Shown: piece by piece, positions 9,747 to 18,846 of the stretch
How the letters are laid out: each line of letters opens with the position of its first letter
How positions within the stretch are numbered: the first letter of the stretch is position 1
Source: CAWJPW01 sp963844845
Lineage (GTDB): Bacteria > Acidobacteriota > Thermoanaerobaculia > Thermoanaerobaculales > Sulfomarinibacteraceae
DNA: 64,000 nucleotides
Direction: 5' to 3'
Assembly (NCBI GenBank): GCA_963844845.1
Contig: CAWJPW010000008.1
Location: forward strand, 62,001-126,000
Position numbers and translations under genes: made by a program
The notes under the pieces: generated by a model
Database searches by the model: none
What the model saw: only the letters and a program-made list of their open reading frames with translations
Told to the model about the DNA's origin: nothing

Positions 9747-11228
9747 CTACCGGTGAGCGCCGTCGACCCGCTTGAAGTCGATGAAGCCCCGCTCGACGTC
9801 GGTGTGCACGAGCTGCACCTGGACGCGATGGCCGACGTCGAGGCCGGCCGAGCCCTTGACCAACATCCCTTCAACCGGCGGTCTGAAGATGCGCACCCAG
9901 GTGCCCTTGGCCGACGCACCGGTGACGATCGCGTCGAACCGCTGTCCGACGTGCGAGGACAGCAGTAGCGCCGCCGCGGACTTGGCGACCTGGCGCTCCA
10001 CCTTGTTGGCGGCGTCCTCCTGCGCGGTGCAGTGGGTGGCGAGGCCGGCAAGCTCGTCGGCGTCGTAGGGCGGCGCCGCTGCCGCCAGCGCGGCCTTGAC
10101 GAGGCGCTGTGTGATGAGGTCCGGGAAGCGGCGATTGGGCGCGGTCGAGTGAGTGTAGTCCTTGACCGCCAGGCCGAAGTGACCGGGCGCGGCCTGCCCC
10201 GGCCGCTCGACGACGTACTCGCCCGCTCCGAGCAGCTTGACCACGGCCAGCGACAGGTCGGGGAAGCGGAGCGGATCGGCGGCCTGGCGCCTGGCCAGGA
10301 AGACCGCGAGGGACCGCGCGTCGGGTGTGGCGGGGAGCCGCTCACCGGCCTCCGCCGCCAGCTCGACGATGCGCCCCCAGCGCTTCGGCGTGCGCACCAC
10401 CCGGCGCAGCGAGGGGAGTCCCTTGTTCGCCAGGAAGCGCGCGGTTACGCCGTTGGTCGCGATCATGAGGTCCTCGATCAGCTCCTTGGCGCGGTTCTTC
10501 TCCTCGGCAGCGAGATCGCGGATCTGTTGCGCGTCGAACACCGCGCGCGCCTCGATGGTCTGCAGCTCGAGGGCACCGTGCTCGTGCCGGAGCGTCCGCA
10601 GCTTCTGCGCAGCGGCGTCCTGCAGGCGGAGGTTGGTGTCGAGGCCGGAAACCGCGGCGGCCGCGGCCGGCATCGGTCCGTTGCCGTCGAGCCAGGCGGC
10701 GATGCTGTCGTAGGCGAGCTTGGCGTGGTTGTGGACGGTCGCCAGGTAGAGATCGGCGCCATCCAGGGAGCCGTCCTCTCCGATCGTCATGTCAACCACG
10801 ACCGCCGGCCGATCCTGTTGGTCGGCGAGCGAGCTGAGGTCGGTGGACAGCCGCTCGGGCAGCATGGGGAAGATCTCGGCCGCCGTGTAGACCGAGGTCG
10901 TGTTCATCTGGGCGTGAGCGTCGACCGCCGAGCCCCTGGCCACCCGGGCGTCCACGTCCGCGATCGCCACCAGAACCCTGACCGCGCCGCCGGAGAGCGC
11001 CTCGGCCACGGTCAGCTGGTCGAGGTCGAGCGAGTCGTCGTTGTCGATCGAGGTCCAGCCCAGGTGACGCAGGTCGCGCGCCCCGGCTGCGGGCGCAGAC
11101 GGCGTCACCATCCTTGCAAGCTCCGCCATGACCGCTGGCGAGAAGTCAGGTTGCAGGCCGCGGTCGAGCATTGCCCGGTGCGCGATACGTCGCAGCCTGG
11201 CGCGGTCGGCACGGTTGTCGTTCGTCAT
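9747..11228 (-). CDS. RNB-domain exoribonuclease (RNase II/R family)
   Basis: 493 residues. The RNB catalytic domain begins near residue 45 with the metal-binding block TSIDNDDSLDLDQL and IADVDARV, and continues through LPERLSTDLSSL and the late HSTAPNRRFPDLITQR motif. A short S1-like domain closes the protein (VGQRFDAIVTGASAKGTWVRI). It lacks the N-terminal cold-shock domains of E. coli RNase R, so it is a compact form that degrades single-stranded RNA 3' to 5'. Its ATG overlaps the stop of the upstream nucleotidyltransferase remnant (ATGA). Confidence 0.9.
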   Translation of the reverse strand: MTNDNRADRARLRRIAHRAMLDRGLQPDFSPAVMAELARMVTPSAPAAGARDLRHLGWTSIDNDDSLDLDQLTVAEALSGGAVRVLVAIADVDARVARGSAVDAHAQMNTTSVYTAAEIFPMLPERLSTDLSSLADQQDRPAVVVDMTIGEDGSLDGADLYLATVHNHAKLAYDSIAAWLDGNGPMPAAAAAVSGLDTNLRLQDAAAQKLRTLRHEHGALELQTIEARAVFDAQQIRDLAAEEKNRAKELIEDLMIATNGVTARFLANKGLPSLRRVVRTPKRWGRIVELAAEAGERLPATPDARSLAVFLARRQAADPLRFPDLSLAVVKLLGAGEYVVERPGQAAPGHFGLAVKDYTHSTAPNRRFPDLITQRLVKAALAAAAPPYDADELAGLATHCTAQEDAANKVERQVAKSAAALLLSSHVGQRFDAIVTGASAKGTWVRIFRPPVEGMLVKGSAGLDVGHRVQVQLVHTDVERGFIDFKRVDGAHR

Positions 11229-11551
11229 GGCGTGATCGTCCGCCGCGCCTGGGACAGGGCACGGGGCAAGCCGTGGCCGCGGCCGGTGGCGACGGTGGTC
11301 GGGAGTGCGGGTTGCTTGCCCATCCTGGTCAACGTGCTGGTCCCGCGCTCCGGCTCTCTCGAGCCGCTCCAGCTCGCGGCCGTCATGGGAGGGACGAGCA
11401 TCGAGCCGGCGCAGCGTCCGCCCGCGAAGCTGCAGGACTGCTTGGACCGGTCATGGCCCAACCAGCCGCGGGTTCCGGGTCGCACACCGTTGCCCTCGCC
11501 AGCGAGGACCATCGCCCAGGGTGCGGTGCCGTTGGCGGTCGAGATGGCCAT
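11225..11551 (-). pseudogene. remnant of a sugar-phosphate nucleotidyltransferase
   Basis: 108 codons with a plausible ribosome site (GGGGGAAC). Residues 9-45 (APWAMVLAG-EGNGVRPGTR...DRSKQSCSFAGGR) resemble the nucleotide-binding N-terminus WAMVLAGGEGxRLRxLT...PKQFCxLxGGR of mannose-1-phosphate-guanylyltransferase-like proteins, with one glycine lost. The remainder is not recognisable. The full enzyme would be about 300-350 residues. The frame is open to its stop, which overlaps the RNase start as ATGA, so it may persist as a translational-coupling leader. The identification rests on a short motif. Confidence 0.5.
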
Positions 11552-11611
11552 ACGAGGTTCCCCCTGCTCACGAGCTCGTGTAAAAGGGACAAGCGGCGAT
11601 TCGTGCGCCTG

Positions 11612-11692
11612 CCCCAAGTTTGGCTCCCGAGCACGCCATCGGGGAGCGCATTTTCCACCCAGGGCGGGACCGAAACGTGGGTAGAAACTACC
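11612..11692 (-). promoter_or_regulatory. composite regulon promoter, copy 2 (nucleotidyltransferase remnant and RNase)
   Basis: In gene orientation: GGTAGTTTCTACCCA, 33 bp to GGGTGGAAAATGCGCTCCCC, then CAAACTTGGGG as a weaker third box. The distal palindrome contains the pgi stop codon (11688-11690). The next start codon is about 60 nt below the third box, longer than in most copies. Confidence 0.65.
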
Positions 11693-13325
11693 TCGCCCTG
11701 CGCTTGCGGTAGCGTCGGATCAGGGCGTTGGTCGAGCTGTCGTGTGTGAGTCGGGAGTCCGTCTTGCTCTCGAGGTCGAGGATGATGCGTTGGGCGAGCA
11801 CCTTGCCGAGCTCGACCCCCCACTGGTCGAACGAATCGATGTCCCAGATGGCGCCTTGCGTGAACACGCTGTGCTCGTACAGCGCGACGAGCTTCCCCAG
11901 CGCTGCCGGGGTCAGTCGGTCCAGGAGGATGGTGTTGGACGGACGGTTGCCCTCGAACGTGCGGTGCGGCGCCAGCCAGGGCGGCGTGCCCTCGGCCTGA
12001 ACCTCCTGTGAGGTCTTGCCGAACGCCAGCGCCTCCGCCTGGGCGAAGACGTTGGCGAGGAGCACGTCGTGGTGGCGGCCGAGGGGGTTGAGCGGCTGGG
12101 TGAACGCGATGAAATCGCAGGGGATGATCTTGGTCCCCTGATGGATCAACTGGTAGAAGGAGTGCTGGCCGTTGGTGCCAGGCTCGCCCCAGTAGATCGG
12201 TCCGGTCTGGTAGGCGACCTCGGTTCCGTCGAGCGTGACGTGCTTGCCGTTGCTCTCCATCGTCAACTGCTGCAGGTACGCCGGGAAACGCTTCAGGTAC
12301 TGCTCGTAGGGCAGGACCGCGACAGTGTCGGCGCCGAGGATGTTGCTGTTCCAGACGCCCAGGAGTCCCATGAGCACCGGCAGGTTGGCCTCGAAAGGGG
12401 CCGTGCGGAAGTGCTCGTCCATCTCGTGGAAGCCGTCGAGCATGGCGCGGAAGTGCTCGGGCCCGATGGCGATCATCGTCGAAAGTCCGATCGCCGAGTC
12501 CATCGAGTAGCGACCTCCCACCCAGTCCCAGAACTCGAACATGTTGGCGGTTTCGATGCCGAACTTCGCCACCTTCTCGGCGTTGGTCGAGACCGCGACG
12601 AAATGCCTGGCCACGGCGGCAGAGTCGTTCAATGCCCCGAGGATCCAGTCGCGGGCCGTGTGCGCGTTGGTCATCGTCTCCAGCGTCGTAAAGGTCTTCG
12701 ACGCGATGATGAATAGCGTCTGGGCGGGATCGAGGTCGCGGGTGGCCTCGGCGAAGTCGGTGCCGTCGATGTTGGAGACAAAGCGGAAGGTCAGGTCGCG
12801 CCGGCTGTAGTGTCGCAGGGCCTCGTACGCCATCACCGGCCCCAGGTCCGAGCCGCCGATGCCGACATTGACGACGTTGCGGATCGGCTTGCCGGTGTGT
12901 CCCTTCCACTCCCCGCCACGCACCGCGATGGAGAAGTCGGCCATTCTGTCGAGGACCGTGTGCACCTGGGGCACGACGTCCTCGCCGTCCACAACGGTGG
13001 ATTGCCCTTCCGGTGCGCGCAGGGCCACGTGCAGAACGGCCCGGTTCTCGGTGGCGTTGATCCTCTCCCCCTGGAACATCGCGTCGATGTGGGGTCGCAG
13101 GCCGGACTCCTCCGCCAACTGCAGAAGAAGCGTGAGCGTCTCGTGGGTGATGCGGTTCTTCGAGTAGTCGAGATAGATCCCGACGGCCTCGGTGGTCATG
13201 CGCTCCCCGCGCTGGGGATCGTCGGCAAAGAGCTGGCGGAGATGCAGCTCCCGGATCTTCTGGTGATGAGCCTCGAGGGCCTTCCAGGCCGGGCGCTTCG
13301 TGAGCGGCGCGATGTGTGGCTTCAT
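11688..13325 (-). CDS. pgi: glucose-6-phosphate isomerase
   Basis: 545 residues, the length of the E. coli-type enzyme. The signatures VNVGIGGSDLGPVMAYEAL, the catalytic-site block around GxxPSNTILL, and the C-terminal QWGVELGKVLAQRI and KxxS region are present. It interconverts glucose-6-phosphate and fructose-6-phosphate. I start at 13325 (MKPHIAPLTK), preceded by AAGGA. The ATG overlaps the stop of the tal remnant (ATGA). It is the next-to-last metabolic enzyme of the minus-strand carbon operon, and its stop codon lies inside regulon promoter copy 2. Confidence 0.97.
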   Translation of the reverse strand: MKPHIAPLTKRPAWKALEAHHQKIRELHLRQLFADDPQRGERMTTEAVGIYLDYSKNRITHETLTLLLQLAEESGLRPHIDAMFQGERINATENRAVLHVALRAPEGQSTVVDGEDVVPQVHTVLDRMADFSIAVRGGEWKGHTGKPIRNVVNVGIGGSDLGPVMAYEALRHYSRRDLTFRFVSNIDGTDFAEATRDLDPAQTLFIIASKTFTTLETMTNAHTARDWILGALNDSAAVARHFVAVSTNAEKVAKFGIETANMFEFWDWVGGRYSMDSAIGLSTMIAIGPEHFRAMLDGFHEMDEHFRTAPFEANLPVLMGLLGVWNSNILGADTVAVLPYEQYLKRFPAYLQQLTMESNGKHVTLDGTEVAYQTGPIYWGEPGTNGQHSFYQLIHQGTKIIPCDFIAFTQPLNPLGRHHDVLLANVFAQAEALAFGKTSQEVQAEGTPPWLAPHRTFEGNRPSNTILLDRLTPAALGKLVALYEHSVFTQGAIWDIDSFDQWGVELGKVLAQRIILDLESKTDSRLTHDSSTNALIRRYRKRRAR

Positions 13326-13468
13326 GTTCGTCCTTCTTTCGAGGCCCGATGGGGCGGCTCGTTCAGGCACTCCCTGACGGCCTGTGCGACGCACCGCAGC
13401 AGGCCGCGAGTAATGTTGTCGAGCCAGAGGCTCTGGCCCATCTCGTGGAGTCGTCGAGTCGCCTTCAT
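13322..13468 (-). pseudogene. transaldolase remnant (tal N-terminus)
   Basis: 48 codons behind a strong AGGAGG site. The first 25 residues (MKATRRLHEMGQSLWLDNI and TRGLLR) match the start of bacterial transaldolases of about 370 residues, then the sequence switches to CVAQAVRECLNEPPHR, which is not transaldolase N-terminal sequence. The stop overlaps the pgi start as ATGA. The position between zwf and pgi is where an intact tal would be expected. I read this as an internal deletion that kept both the start signals and the coupling to pgi. Confidence 0.7.
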
Positions 13469-13500
13469 CACTCCTCCTGGTGCGTCTCCTGATGCGGTTC

Positions 13501-14886
13501 TCACGAGGGTCGAGGGTTGTGCCAGCAGCCGTCTGGTGCGATCAGCGCGTGCGCCGCGCGCGGCCCCCAACTGCCACGCCTGTAGGGGTGGGCTGAGTCG
13601 TGGGCCTTGAGGACCGGATCGACCACCGTCCAGGAGGCCTCGAGTGCGTCCTCGCGGGTGAAGAGCGCTCCGTCGCCGGCCATGGCGTCACTCAGGAGCC
13701 TCTCATAGGGCGCCTTCGCTCCCGGTTGCTCCTCGGACAGGAAAAGCTCCCGCTGGTCGCCGACGAACTCCTTGCCCGCACGCTTGACGCGAGCCGCAAG
13801 GGCGACGGCCGAGCTCGGGGAGAGCCTGAAGCGCAGGTAGTTGCCCAGGCCGGTCGCTGGCGCAGAGTCGGCGAAGAGCCTCTGCGGTGGCGGCTTCAGC
13901 TCCACCAGGACCTCGGCCGCAGTTGCCGCGAGGCACTTGCCGGAGCGCAGGTACCACGGTACCCCCTGCCAGCGCCACGAGTCGATGAAGAGCCGCAGGG
14001 CGCAGAAGGTCTCGACGTCGGAGCCCTTCGCCACGCCGGGCTCTTTGCGATAGCCCGCGTACTGGCCGCGCACCACGTCCTCGGGCTCGAGGGGGCGCAT
14101 GCCCTGGAACACCTTGGCCTTCTCGGAGTGGACTGCGTCATAGCCCCTGTGAGCCGGCGGCTCCATGGCCAGCAAGGCGACGATCTGGAAGAGGTGGTTC
14201 TGGATCACGTCGCGCAGACAGCCGGCGCTTTCGTAGAACGCGCCCCGCTTCTCCACGCCGAAGTCCTCGGCCAGGGTGATCTGGACGCTGGCCACTGTGT
14301 TGCGGTTCCAGATCGGCTCGAGGAACGAGTTGGCGAAGCGGAAGTAGAGGATGTTCATGATCGCTTCCTTGCCGAGGAAGTGATCGATGCGGAAGATCGA
14401 CTCCTCCGGAAACACCGAGCGCGCGACGCGGTTGAGCTTCCGAGCTGAGGCCAGGTCGCGTCCGAAGGGCTTTTCGACGATGACGCGTGCGTGCTCGGCC
14501 AGGTCCGCGGCGCCCAGGCTCGTGATCACCGTCTCGAAGAGCGAGGGCGGAATCGCCAGGTAGTGTGCCGGGCGCCGGGCACCGCCCAGCGCCGTCTTGA
14601 GCGCCGTGAACGTGCCCGGGTCGTTGTAGTCGCCACCCACGTACCCGAGCAGCGACAGGAGATGGTCGAAGGCGCCTTGGTCGTCGATCCCTCCCGCCCG
14701 CTCGATGCTGTCCTTCACGCGCTTGTGCACGTGCGCCAGACTCCACTTCGGCGAGGCGACGCCGATCACCGGAACCTTGAGAGCACCGTGTTTCGCCATC
14801 GCGTAGAGCGCCGGGAAGATCATCTTGTGGGCGAGATCGCCCGTCACGCCGAAGACCACCAGAGCATCCGAACGGGGCGCGGCCAT
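13501..14886 (-). CDS. zwf: glucose-6-phosphate 1-dehydrogenase
   Basis: 461 residues, slightly shorter than the usual 480-510. The NADP-binding start (DALVVFGVTGDLAHKMIFPALY) and the catalytic RIDHFLGKEAIMNILYFRFAN, with the active His, are intact, as are the EKPFGRDL and LRSGKCL blocks. It makes 6-phosphogluconolactone and NADPH. The start at 14886 follows GGAGG. Its ATG shares one base with the stop of the upstream gnd remnant. It belongs to the minus-strand pentose-phosphate part of the carbon operon. Confidence 0.96.
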   Translation of the reverse strand: MAAPRSDALVVFGVTGDLAHKMIFPALYAMAKHGALKVPVIGVASPKWSLAHVHKRVKDSIERAGGIDDQGAFDHLLSLLGYVGGDYNDPGTFTALKTALGGARRPAHYLAIPPSLFETVITSLGAADLAEHARVIVEKPFGRDLASARKLNRVARSVFPEESIFRIDHFLGKEAIMNILYFRFANSFLEPIWNRNTVASVQITLAEDFGVEKRGAFYESAGCLRDVIQNHLFQIVALLAMEPPAHRGYDAVHSEKAKVFQGMRPLEPEDVVRGQYAGYRKEPGVAKGSDVETFCALRLFIDSWRWQGVPWYLRSGKCLAATAAEVLVELKPPPQRLFADSAPATGLGNYLRFRLSPSSAVALAARVKRAGKEFVGDQRELFLSEEQPGAKAPYERLLSDAMAGDGALFTREDALEASWTVVDPVLKAHDSAHPYRRGSWGPRAAHALIAPDGCWHNPRPS

Positions 14887-15074
14887 CAGGAGCCTCCCTC
14901 CGGCGCCGCCGTCTTTTCTTCGTGGCCGCCGAACTCGTAGCGCAGGGCGGACAGCACCTTGTCGGCGAAGTCGGCCAGCTTCAGGTCGTACACCACGCAT
15001 CGGTGGCCGGCCCGCAGCAGGCGCCGCACCATGTTGATCCCCATCCGGCCCAGCCCGATCATGCCCAGCTCCAT
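14886..15074 (-). pseudogene. 6-phosphogluconate dehydrogenase remnant (N- and C-termini fused)
   Basis: 62 codons with a good ribosome site (AAAGGAG). Residues 1-30 (MELGMIGLGRMGINMVRRLL...CVVYD) are the Rossmann start of the short YqeC/GntZ-type Gnd, and residues 35-52 (FADKVLSALRYEFGGHEEK) match its C-terminus. About 240 or more central residues, including the catalytic site, are missing in frame. The start lies one base past the H+-ATPase stop and the stop touches the zwf start. It cannot be an active dehydrogenase. Confidence 0.8.
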
Positions 15075-15075
15075 G

Positions 15076-17754
15076 TCATGCTCCTTTCTCGGCGACTGCG
15101 CCGTGCCTGCCGCGTCGTTCGCGGTTGTCTACCTGAGGGGTTTCATCCTTCCGAACCTCCCGCTCTGCCTGATTCCAGTCCTCGGCTGCTCGACCGTCCC
15201 CTCGGCCGCGTTGCTCGTACAGCTCATAGGCTCGCCCGGCGATCCGCGGCCTCAGGCTTGCCGGTTTCCCGGGTTTGACAGGATCGAGAATCCGGTATGC
15301 GAGCAGCTTCAGGCGGTCGTTCACGAGAAACCACACCAGCGCATAGCCCCAAACGAACAGCGCCCAGCCCCAGCCGAGCGGCGTCATGAACAGACCGTAG
15401 ACCGCGATCAACGTCGCCACGATCTGGGTGCCGACCACGGCGACCCAGAGAATCCGCGCGGGGCGTATCGACCAGAACGGACCGCGGGTGCGCGTCAGGA
15501 AGATCGTCAGGTGCCCCGCCACGGAGAGCTTCAGGTACATCAGCGTCTGGATATGCGCGCGGTCGAAATGAAAGACGCGCTCACCCAGGAAGAACAAACC
15601 GAAGGCCGAAATCACCCCGATGACGCCCAGCACCGTGGAGATCCCCAGCACGAGGCGCATGTTCCAAGCCTCGGGCTGATCCTTGTAGTGCACGTTGTCA
15701 TAGGCGATCGACAGGATGGCGCCGTCGTTGAGCAACGCGAGCATCACGATCATCACCGCGGTCACCGGATAGAAGTTGAAGATCAGGATCGCCAGCGTCA
15801 TGAAGAACAGCACGCGCAGCGTCTCGGCGATGCGGTAGATTGCGTAGCTGTTCATCCGCTGGAAGATGCGGCGGCTCTCTTTGATCGCGTCGATGATCAC
15901 CGAGAGGCCGGGCGTCGTCAGCACGATGGCCGCCGCCGCCCGCGCCGCGTCCGTCGCGCTCGAAACGGCAATGCCGCAGTCGGCCTTCTTCAACGCGGGA
16001 GCGTCGTTCACCCCGTCGCCGGTCATGCCGACGATGTGGCCACGCTTCTGCAGGACATCGACAATGTGGAACTTGTGCTCGGGGAACACCTGGGCGAAGC
16101 CATCGGCGTTCTCGATGGACTCCGCCACCTCTGTGGTCTCCTGCTTCTTCGAGTCGCCCAGACTGCTGGCATCGAGAATGTCCGCACCCATCGCCAGCTT
16201 CTTGGCGGTTTCCTTGGCGATGGCCAGCGCATCGCCCGTCACCATCTTCACCTTCACGCCCATCGCCAGCGCCGTCGCGATGGTTGCCTTGGCATCGTCC
16301 CGCGGCGGATCGAACAGGGGCAGCACGCCGACGAACTGCCATTGCCCGTCGTCCTCGGCCCGCGCCACACCCAACGAACGGAAGCCGCGGGCCGCGAACT
16401 CGTTGACCGCCTCATCGACGGCAGACTTCACCTGCCCGGCATTGGCCGACAGCTCCAGGATCACCTGCGGTGCGCCCTTCGTCACCTTGAACGTCTTGCC
16501 GTCCTCGGCTTTGACGGTGGCCTCGGTGCGCTTGTGCACGGGGTCGAAGGGCTGGAAATGAACCACCTGGTAGCCCTTCAATGCGTCTTTGTCCTTCAGG
16601 CCTCCCAGGACGGCCAGATCGATGGTGTCGTTGTTGTCCGCGCGCGACGCCAGCGCGCCGTCAAGGATGACGTGATCGGCAGGGACATCGTTCACGCTGA
16701 AGGGGTCGCCCAGCGTCAGCTTGTTCTGGGTCAGGGTGCCGGTCTTGTCGGCGCACAACACGTCCACGCCCGCCAGCTCTTCGATGGCCACCAATTTGCT
16801 GACGATGGCCTTCTTCTTGGCGAGCAGACGCGCACCGACCGCCATCGTGACCGACAACACCGTCGGCATCGCCACGGGGATCGCGGCCACGGTCAGCACC
16901 AGCGCGAACTGCAACGTGGTGAGGATCGGGTCGCCGCGGAAGATCGCGACGGCGATGATCAGCGCCACCAGAGCCACCGCGAGGATGATCAGGTAGTTGC
17001 CGATCTTCAAAACGGCCTTCTGGAAATGGCTGACGGTGTTCGCCTCCTGCACCAGTTGCGCGGTCTTGCCGAAGTAGGTGCTCCCACCCGTGGCGTAGAC
17101 CAGTGCGCCGATTTCGCCCCGGCGGATGATCGAACCGGAGAATACCGCCTCGCCTGGTTCCCGCGTGGCGGGCAACGACTCGCCGGTCAGCGCGGACTGA
17201 TCGACCTCGAGCGGGTCACCCTCCAGCAGGCGCGCGTCTGCCGGCACGATGTCGCCCAGGCGCAGGCGGATCACGTCGCCCGGCACCAGCTCACGCGAGG
17301 CCGGGGTGATCCACTTTCCATCTCGTCTCACCCGAGCCTTGACCGCCAGCTTGGCCTTGAGGGCCTCGATGGCGCTGCCCGCCTCGCGTTCTTCCCAGAA
17401 TCCGACGACGCCGTTGGCCAGGAGCAGGACGAGGATGATGCCGAAGTCCGGCCAATGCCGGGCAACCGCCGAGAGGATCACGGCCGCCTCGATCATCCAC
17501 GGGATTGGGCCCCAGAAGTACGTGAGGAACTTGAGGAACGGATTGGTCGTCTTCTCCTCGATCTCGTTGGGCCCGTATTGAGCCAGCCGCTGCTCCGCCT
17601 CGGCTTGGGTCAGGCCGTCCGGCGACGAGCCCAACTTCGCCTGCATCTCCGCCATGGGCAGGGATCTCAGATCGTCCTTCGCATCGGGTCGGGCATCGGA
17701 CTTCACTTCCGGCTTCGATTCGGGAGCCTTGGGCTCGTCCGCCTTGGGTTTCAT
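15076..17754 (-). CDS. plasma-membrane-type H+-exporting P-type ATPase (P3A)
   Basis: 892 residues. Order: charged N-terminus, cation-ATPase N-domain (GLTQAEAEQRLAQYGPNEI), actuator loop with LTGESLP, phosphorylation site DKTGTLTQ, hinge MVTGDALAIAKETA and MTGDGVNDAPALKKAD, then the C-terminal membrane helices with ALLNDGAILSIAYD. This is the proton pump family of fungi and plants, also found in anaerobic or acid-stressed bacteria. It uses ATP to expel protons. The start at 17754 has AGGAGG. It lies within the carbon operon downstream of fba, where it could balance acid formed by fermentation of stored glucan. Confidence 0.95.
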   Translation of the reverse strand: MKPKADEPKAPESKPEVKSDARPDAKDDLRSLPMAEMQAKLGSSPDGLTQAEAEQRLAQYGPNEIEEKTTNPFLKFLTYFWGPIPWMIEAAVILSAVARHWPDFGIILVLLLANGVVGFWEEREAGSAIEALKAKLAVKARVRRDGKWITPASRELVPGDVIRLRLGDIVPADARLLEGDPLEVDQSALTGESLPATREPGEAVFSGSIIRRGEIGALVYATGGSTYFGKTAQLVQEANTVSHFQKAVLKIGNYLIILAVALVALIIAVAIFRGDPILTTLQFALVLTVAAIPVAMPTVLSVTMAVGARLLAKKKAIVSKLVAIEELAGVDVLCADKTGTLTQNKLTLGDPFSVNDVPADHVILDGALASRADNNDTIDLAVLGGLKDKDALKGYQVVHFQPFDPVHKRTEATVKAEDGKTFKVTKGAPQVILELSANAGQVKSAVDEAVNEFAARGFRSLGVARAEDDGQWQFVGVLPLFDPPRDDAKATIATALAMGVKVKMVTGDALAIAKETAKKLAMGADILDASSLGDSKKQETTEVAESIENADGFAQVFPEHKFHIVDVLQKRGHIVGMTGDGVNDAPALKKADCGIAVSSATDAARAAAAIVLTTPGLSVIIDAIKESRRIFQRMNSYAIYRIAETLRVLFFMTLAILIFNFYPVTAVMIVMLALLNDGAILSIAYDNVHYKDQPEAWNMRLVLGISTVLGVIGVISAFGLFFLGERVFHFDRAHIQTLMYLKLSVAGHLTIFLTRTRGPFWSIRPARILWVAVVGTQIVATLIAVYGLFMTPLGWGWALFVWGYALVWFLVNDRLKLLAYRILDPVKPGKPASLRPRIAGRAYELYEQRGRGDGRAAEDWNQAEREVRKDETPQVDNRERRGRHGAVAEKGA

Positions 17755-17821
17755 GATGGGTATCCTCCTGGCCCCTGCCGCGCCGCAGCTCTCCTGGGTT
17801 GCGGCATGCCTCTCGTTACGC

Positions 17822-18844
17822 TCATTTCCTTTCCATCGAGGCGGTGTATTCGCCGCGGCGCGCAGCCCGGTCGCACCAGGCGCGGTGATACAGAGCGCGC
17901 TGGGCCGCCGACACGTTGGCCTCCTCACCGTGCCAGATGTCCAACGCCGGTTCCTGGATGGCGCGGGCGAACGAAAACGCCAGCGCCCAGGGCAGTCGCG
18001 AGTTGAACCTCGCGTTCATGGCGTTCAAACGGGCGGACGCCAGCTCGCCGGATTGGCCGCCCGAGAGGAACGCAACCCCCGGAACGGCCGCGGGGACGGC
18101 TCGCAAGAGACACCGCACCGTTGCGTCGGCCACCTCGTCCACCGGTTCTTGCGTGGGGCAGGTCGATCCCGGAAGCACCATGTTGGGCTTCAGGATGATG
18201 CCCTCCAGGTTCACCCGCTGTCTGTAGAGCTGGCTGAAGACGGTTCGCAGGACCTCCTCCGTGACCTCAGCGCACCGCTCCAGGGTGTGCTCACCGTCCA
18301 TGAGCACTTCCGGCTCGACGACGGGGACCAGTGCGGCTTCCTGGCACAACGCGGCATAGCGAGCCAGCGCCTGCGCGTTGGCCTCGACGCAGCCCCGGCT
18401 GGGGAGGCCGTCGCCCACGGCAATCGCCGCGCGCCACTTGGCGAAGCGGGCGCCCATCCGAGAGTACTCGGCCAGGCGGTCGCGCAATCCGTCCAGACCT
18501 TCGGTTACCTTCTCTCCAGGGTGACCTGCCATGTCCTCTTCGCCGAGGTCGACCTTGATGCCGGGGATGATGCCCGCGTCGGTGAGGACTCTGACAAAGG
18601 GAGTGCCGTCCTGCGTGTGCTGACGGATCGTCTCGTCGTAGAGGATCACGCCGCTGATGCACTCGCCGAGGCCGGGCGTGGTCACGATCAGCTCCCGATA
18701 GGCGCGCCGAGCCTCCTCGGTCTGAGGGATCCCCACCCTGGCAAATCGTTCGTTGCAGGTTGGAGTGCTCTCATCCATCGCCAGCAGCCCCTTGTCGCCG
18801 GCGACCAGCGCCCCCGCGGTGTCGATCAGCTTCTGCCCATTCAT
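17822..18844 (-). CDS. class I fructose-bisphosphate aldolase
   Basis: 340 residues, the eukaryote-like class I (Schiff-base) aldolase. AGDKGLLAMDEST at the N-terminus, KWRAAI, VPVVEPEVLMDG and the lysine in LEGIILKPNMVLPG, which forms the Schiff base, are all present, followed by AFLSGGQS. It cleaves fructose-1,6-bisphosphate without a metal. The start at 18844 is preceded by AAGGGG, and the gene begins 2 bases beyond the TIGR00341 stop codon. The short tail after FSFARAIQEPALDIW is normal for the bacterial members. Confidence 0.96.
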   Translation of the reverse strand: MNGQKLIDTAGALVAGDKGLLAMDESTPTCNERFARVGIPQTEEARRAYRELIVTTPGLGECISGVILYDETIRQHTQDGTPFVRVLTDAGIIPGIKVDLGEEDMAGHPGEKVTEGLDGLRDRLAEYSRMGARFAKWRAAIAVGDGLPSRGCVEANAQALARYAALCQEAALVPVVEPEVLMDGEHTLERCAEVTEEVLRTVFSQLYRQRVNLEGIILKPNMVLPGSTCPTQEPVDEVADATVRCLLRAVPAAVPGVAFLSGGQSGELASARLNAMNARFNSRLPWALAFSFARAIQEPALDIWHGEEANVSAAQRALYHRAWCDRAARRGEYTASMERK

Positions 18845-18846
18845 GT

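Noticed and set aside
14959..18006. 1015-codon plus-strand ORF opposite the H+-ATPase, and similar long frames at 3296-4873, 10032-11684 and 35143-38229
   Set aside because: All are exact antisense shadows of well-supported genes, with His/Arg/Asp-rich composition typical of reversed high-GC coding sequence, and no ribosome sites or family motifs.
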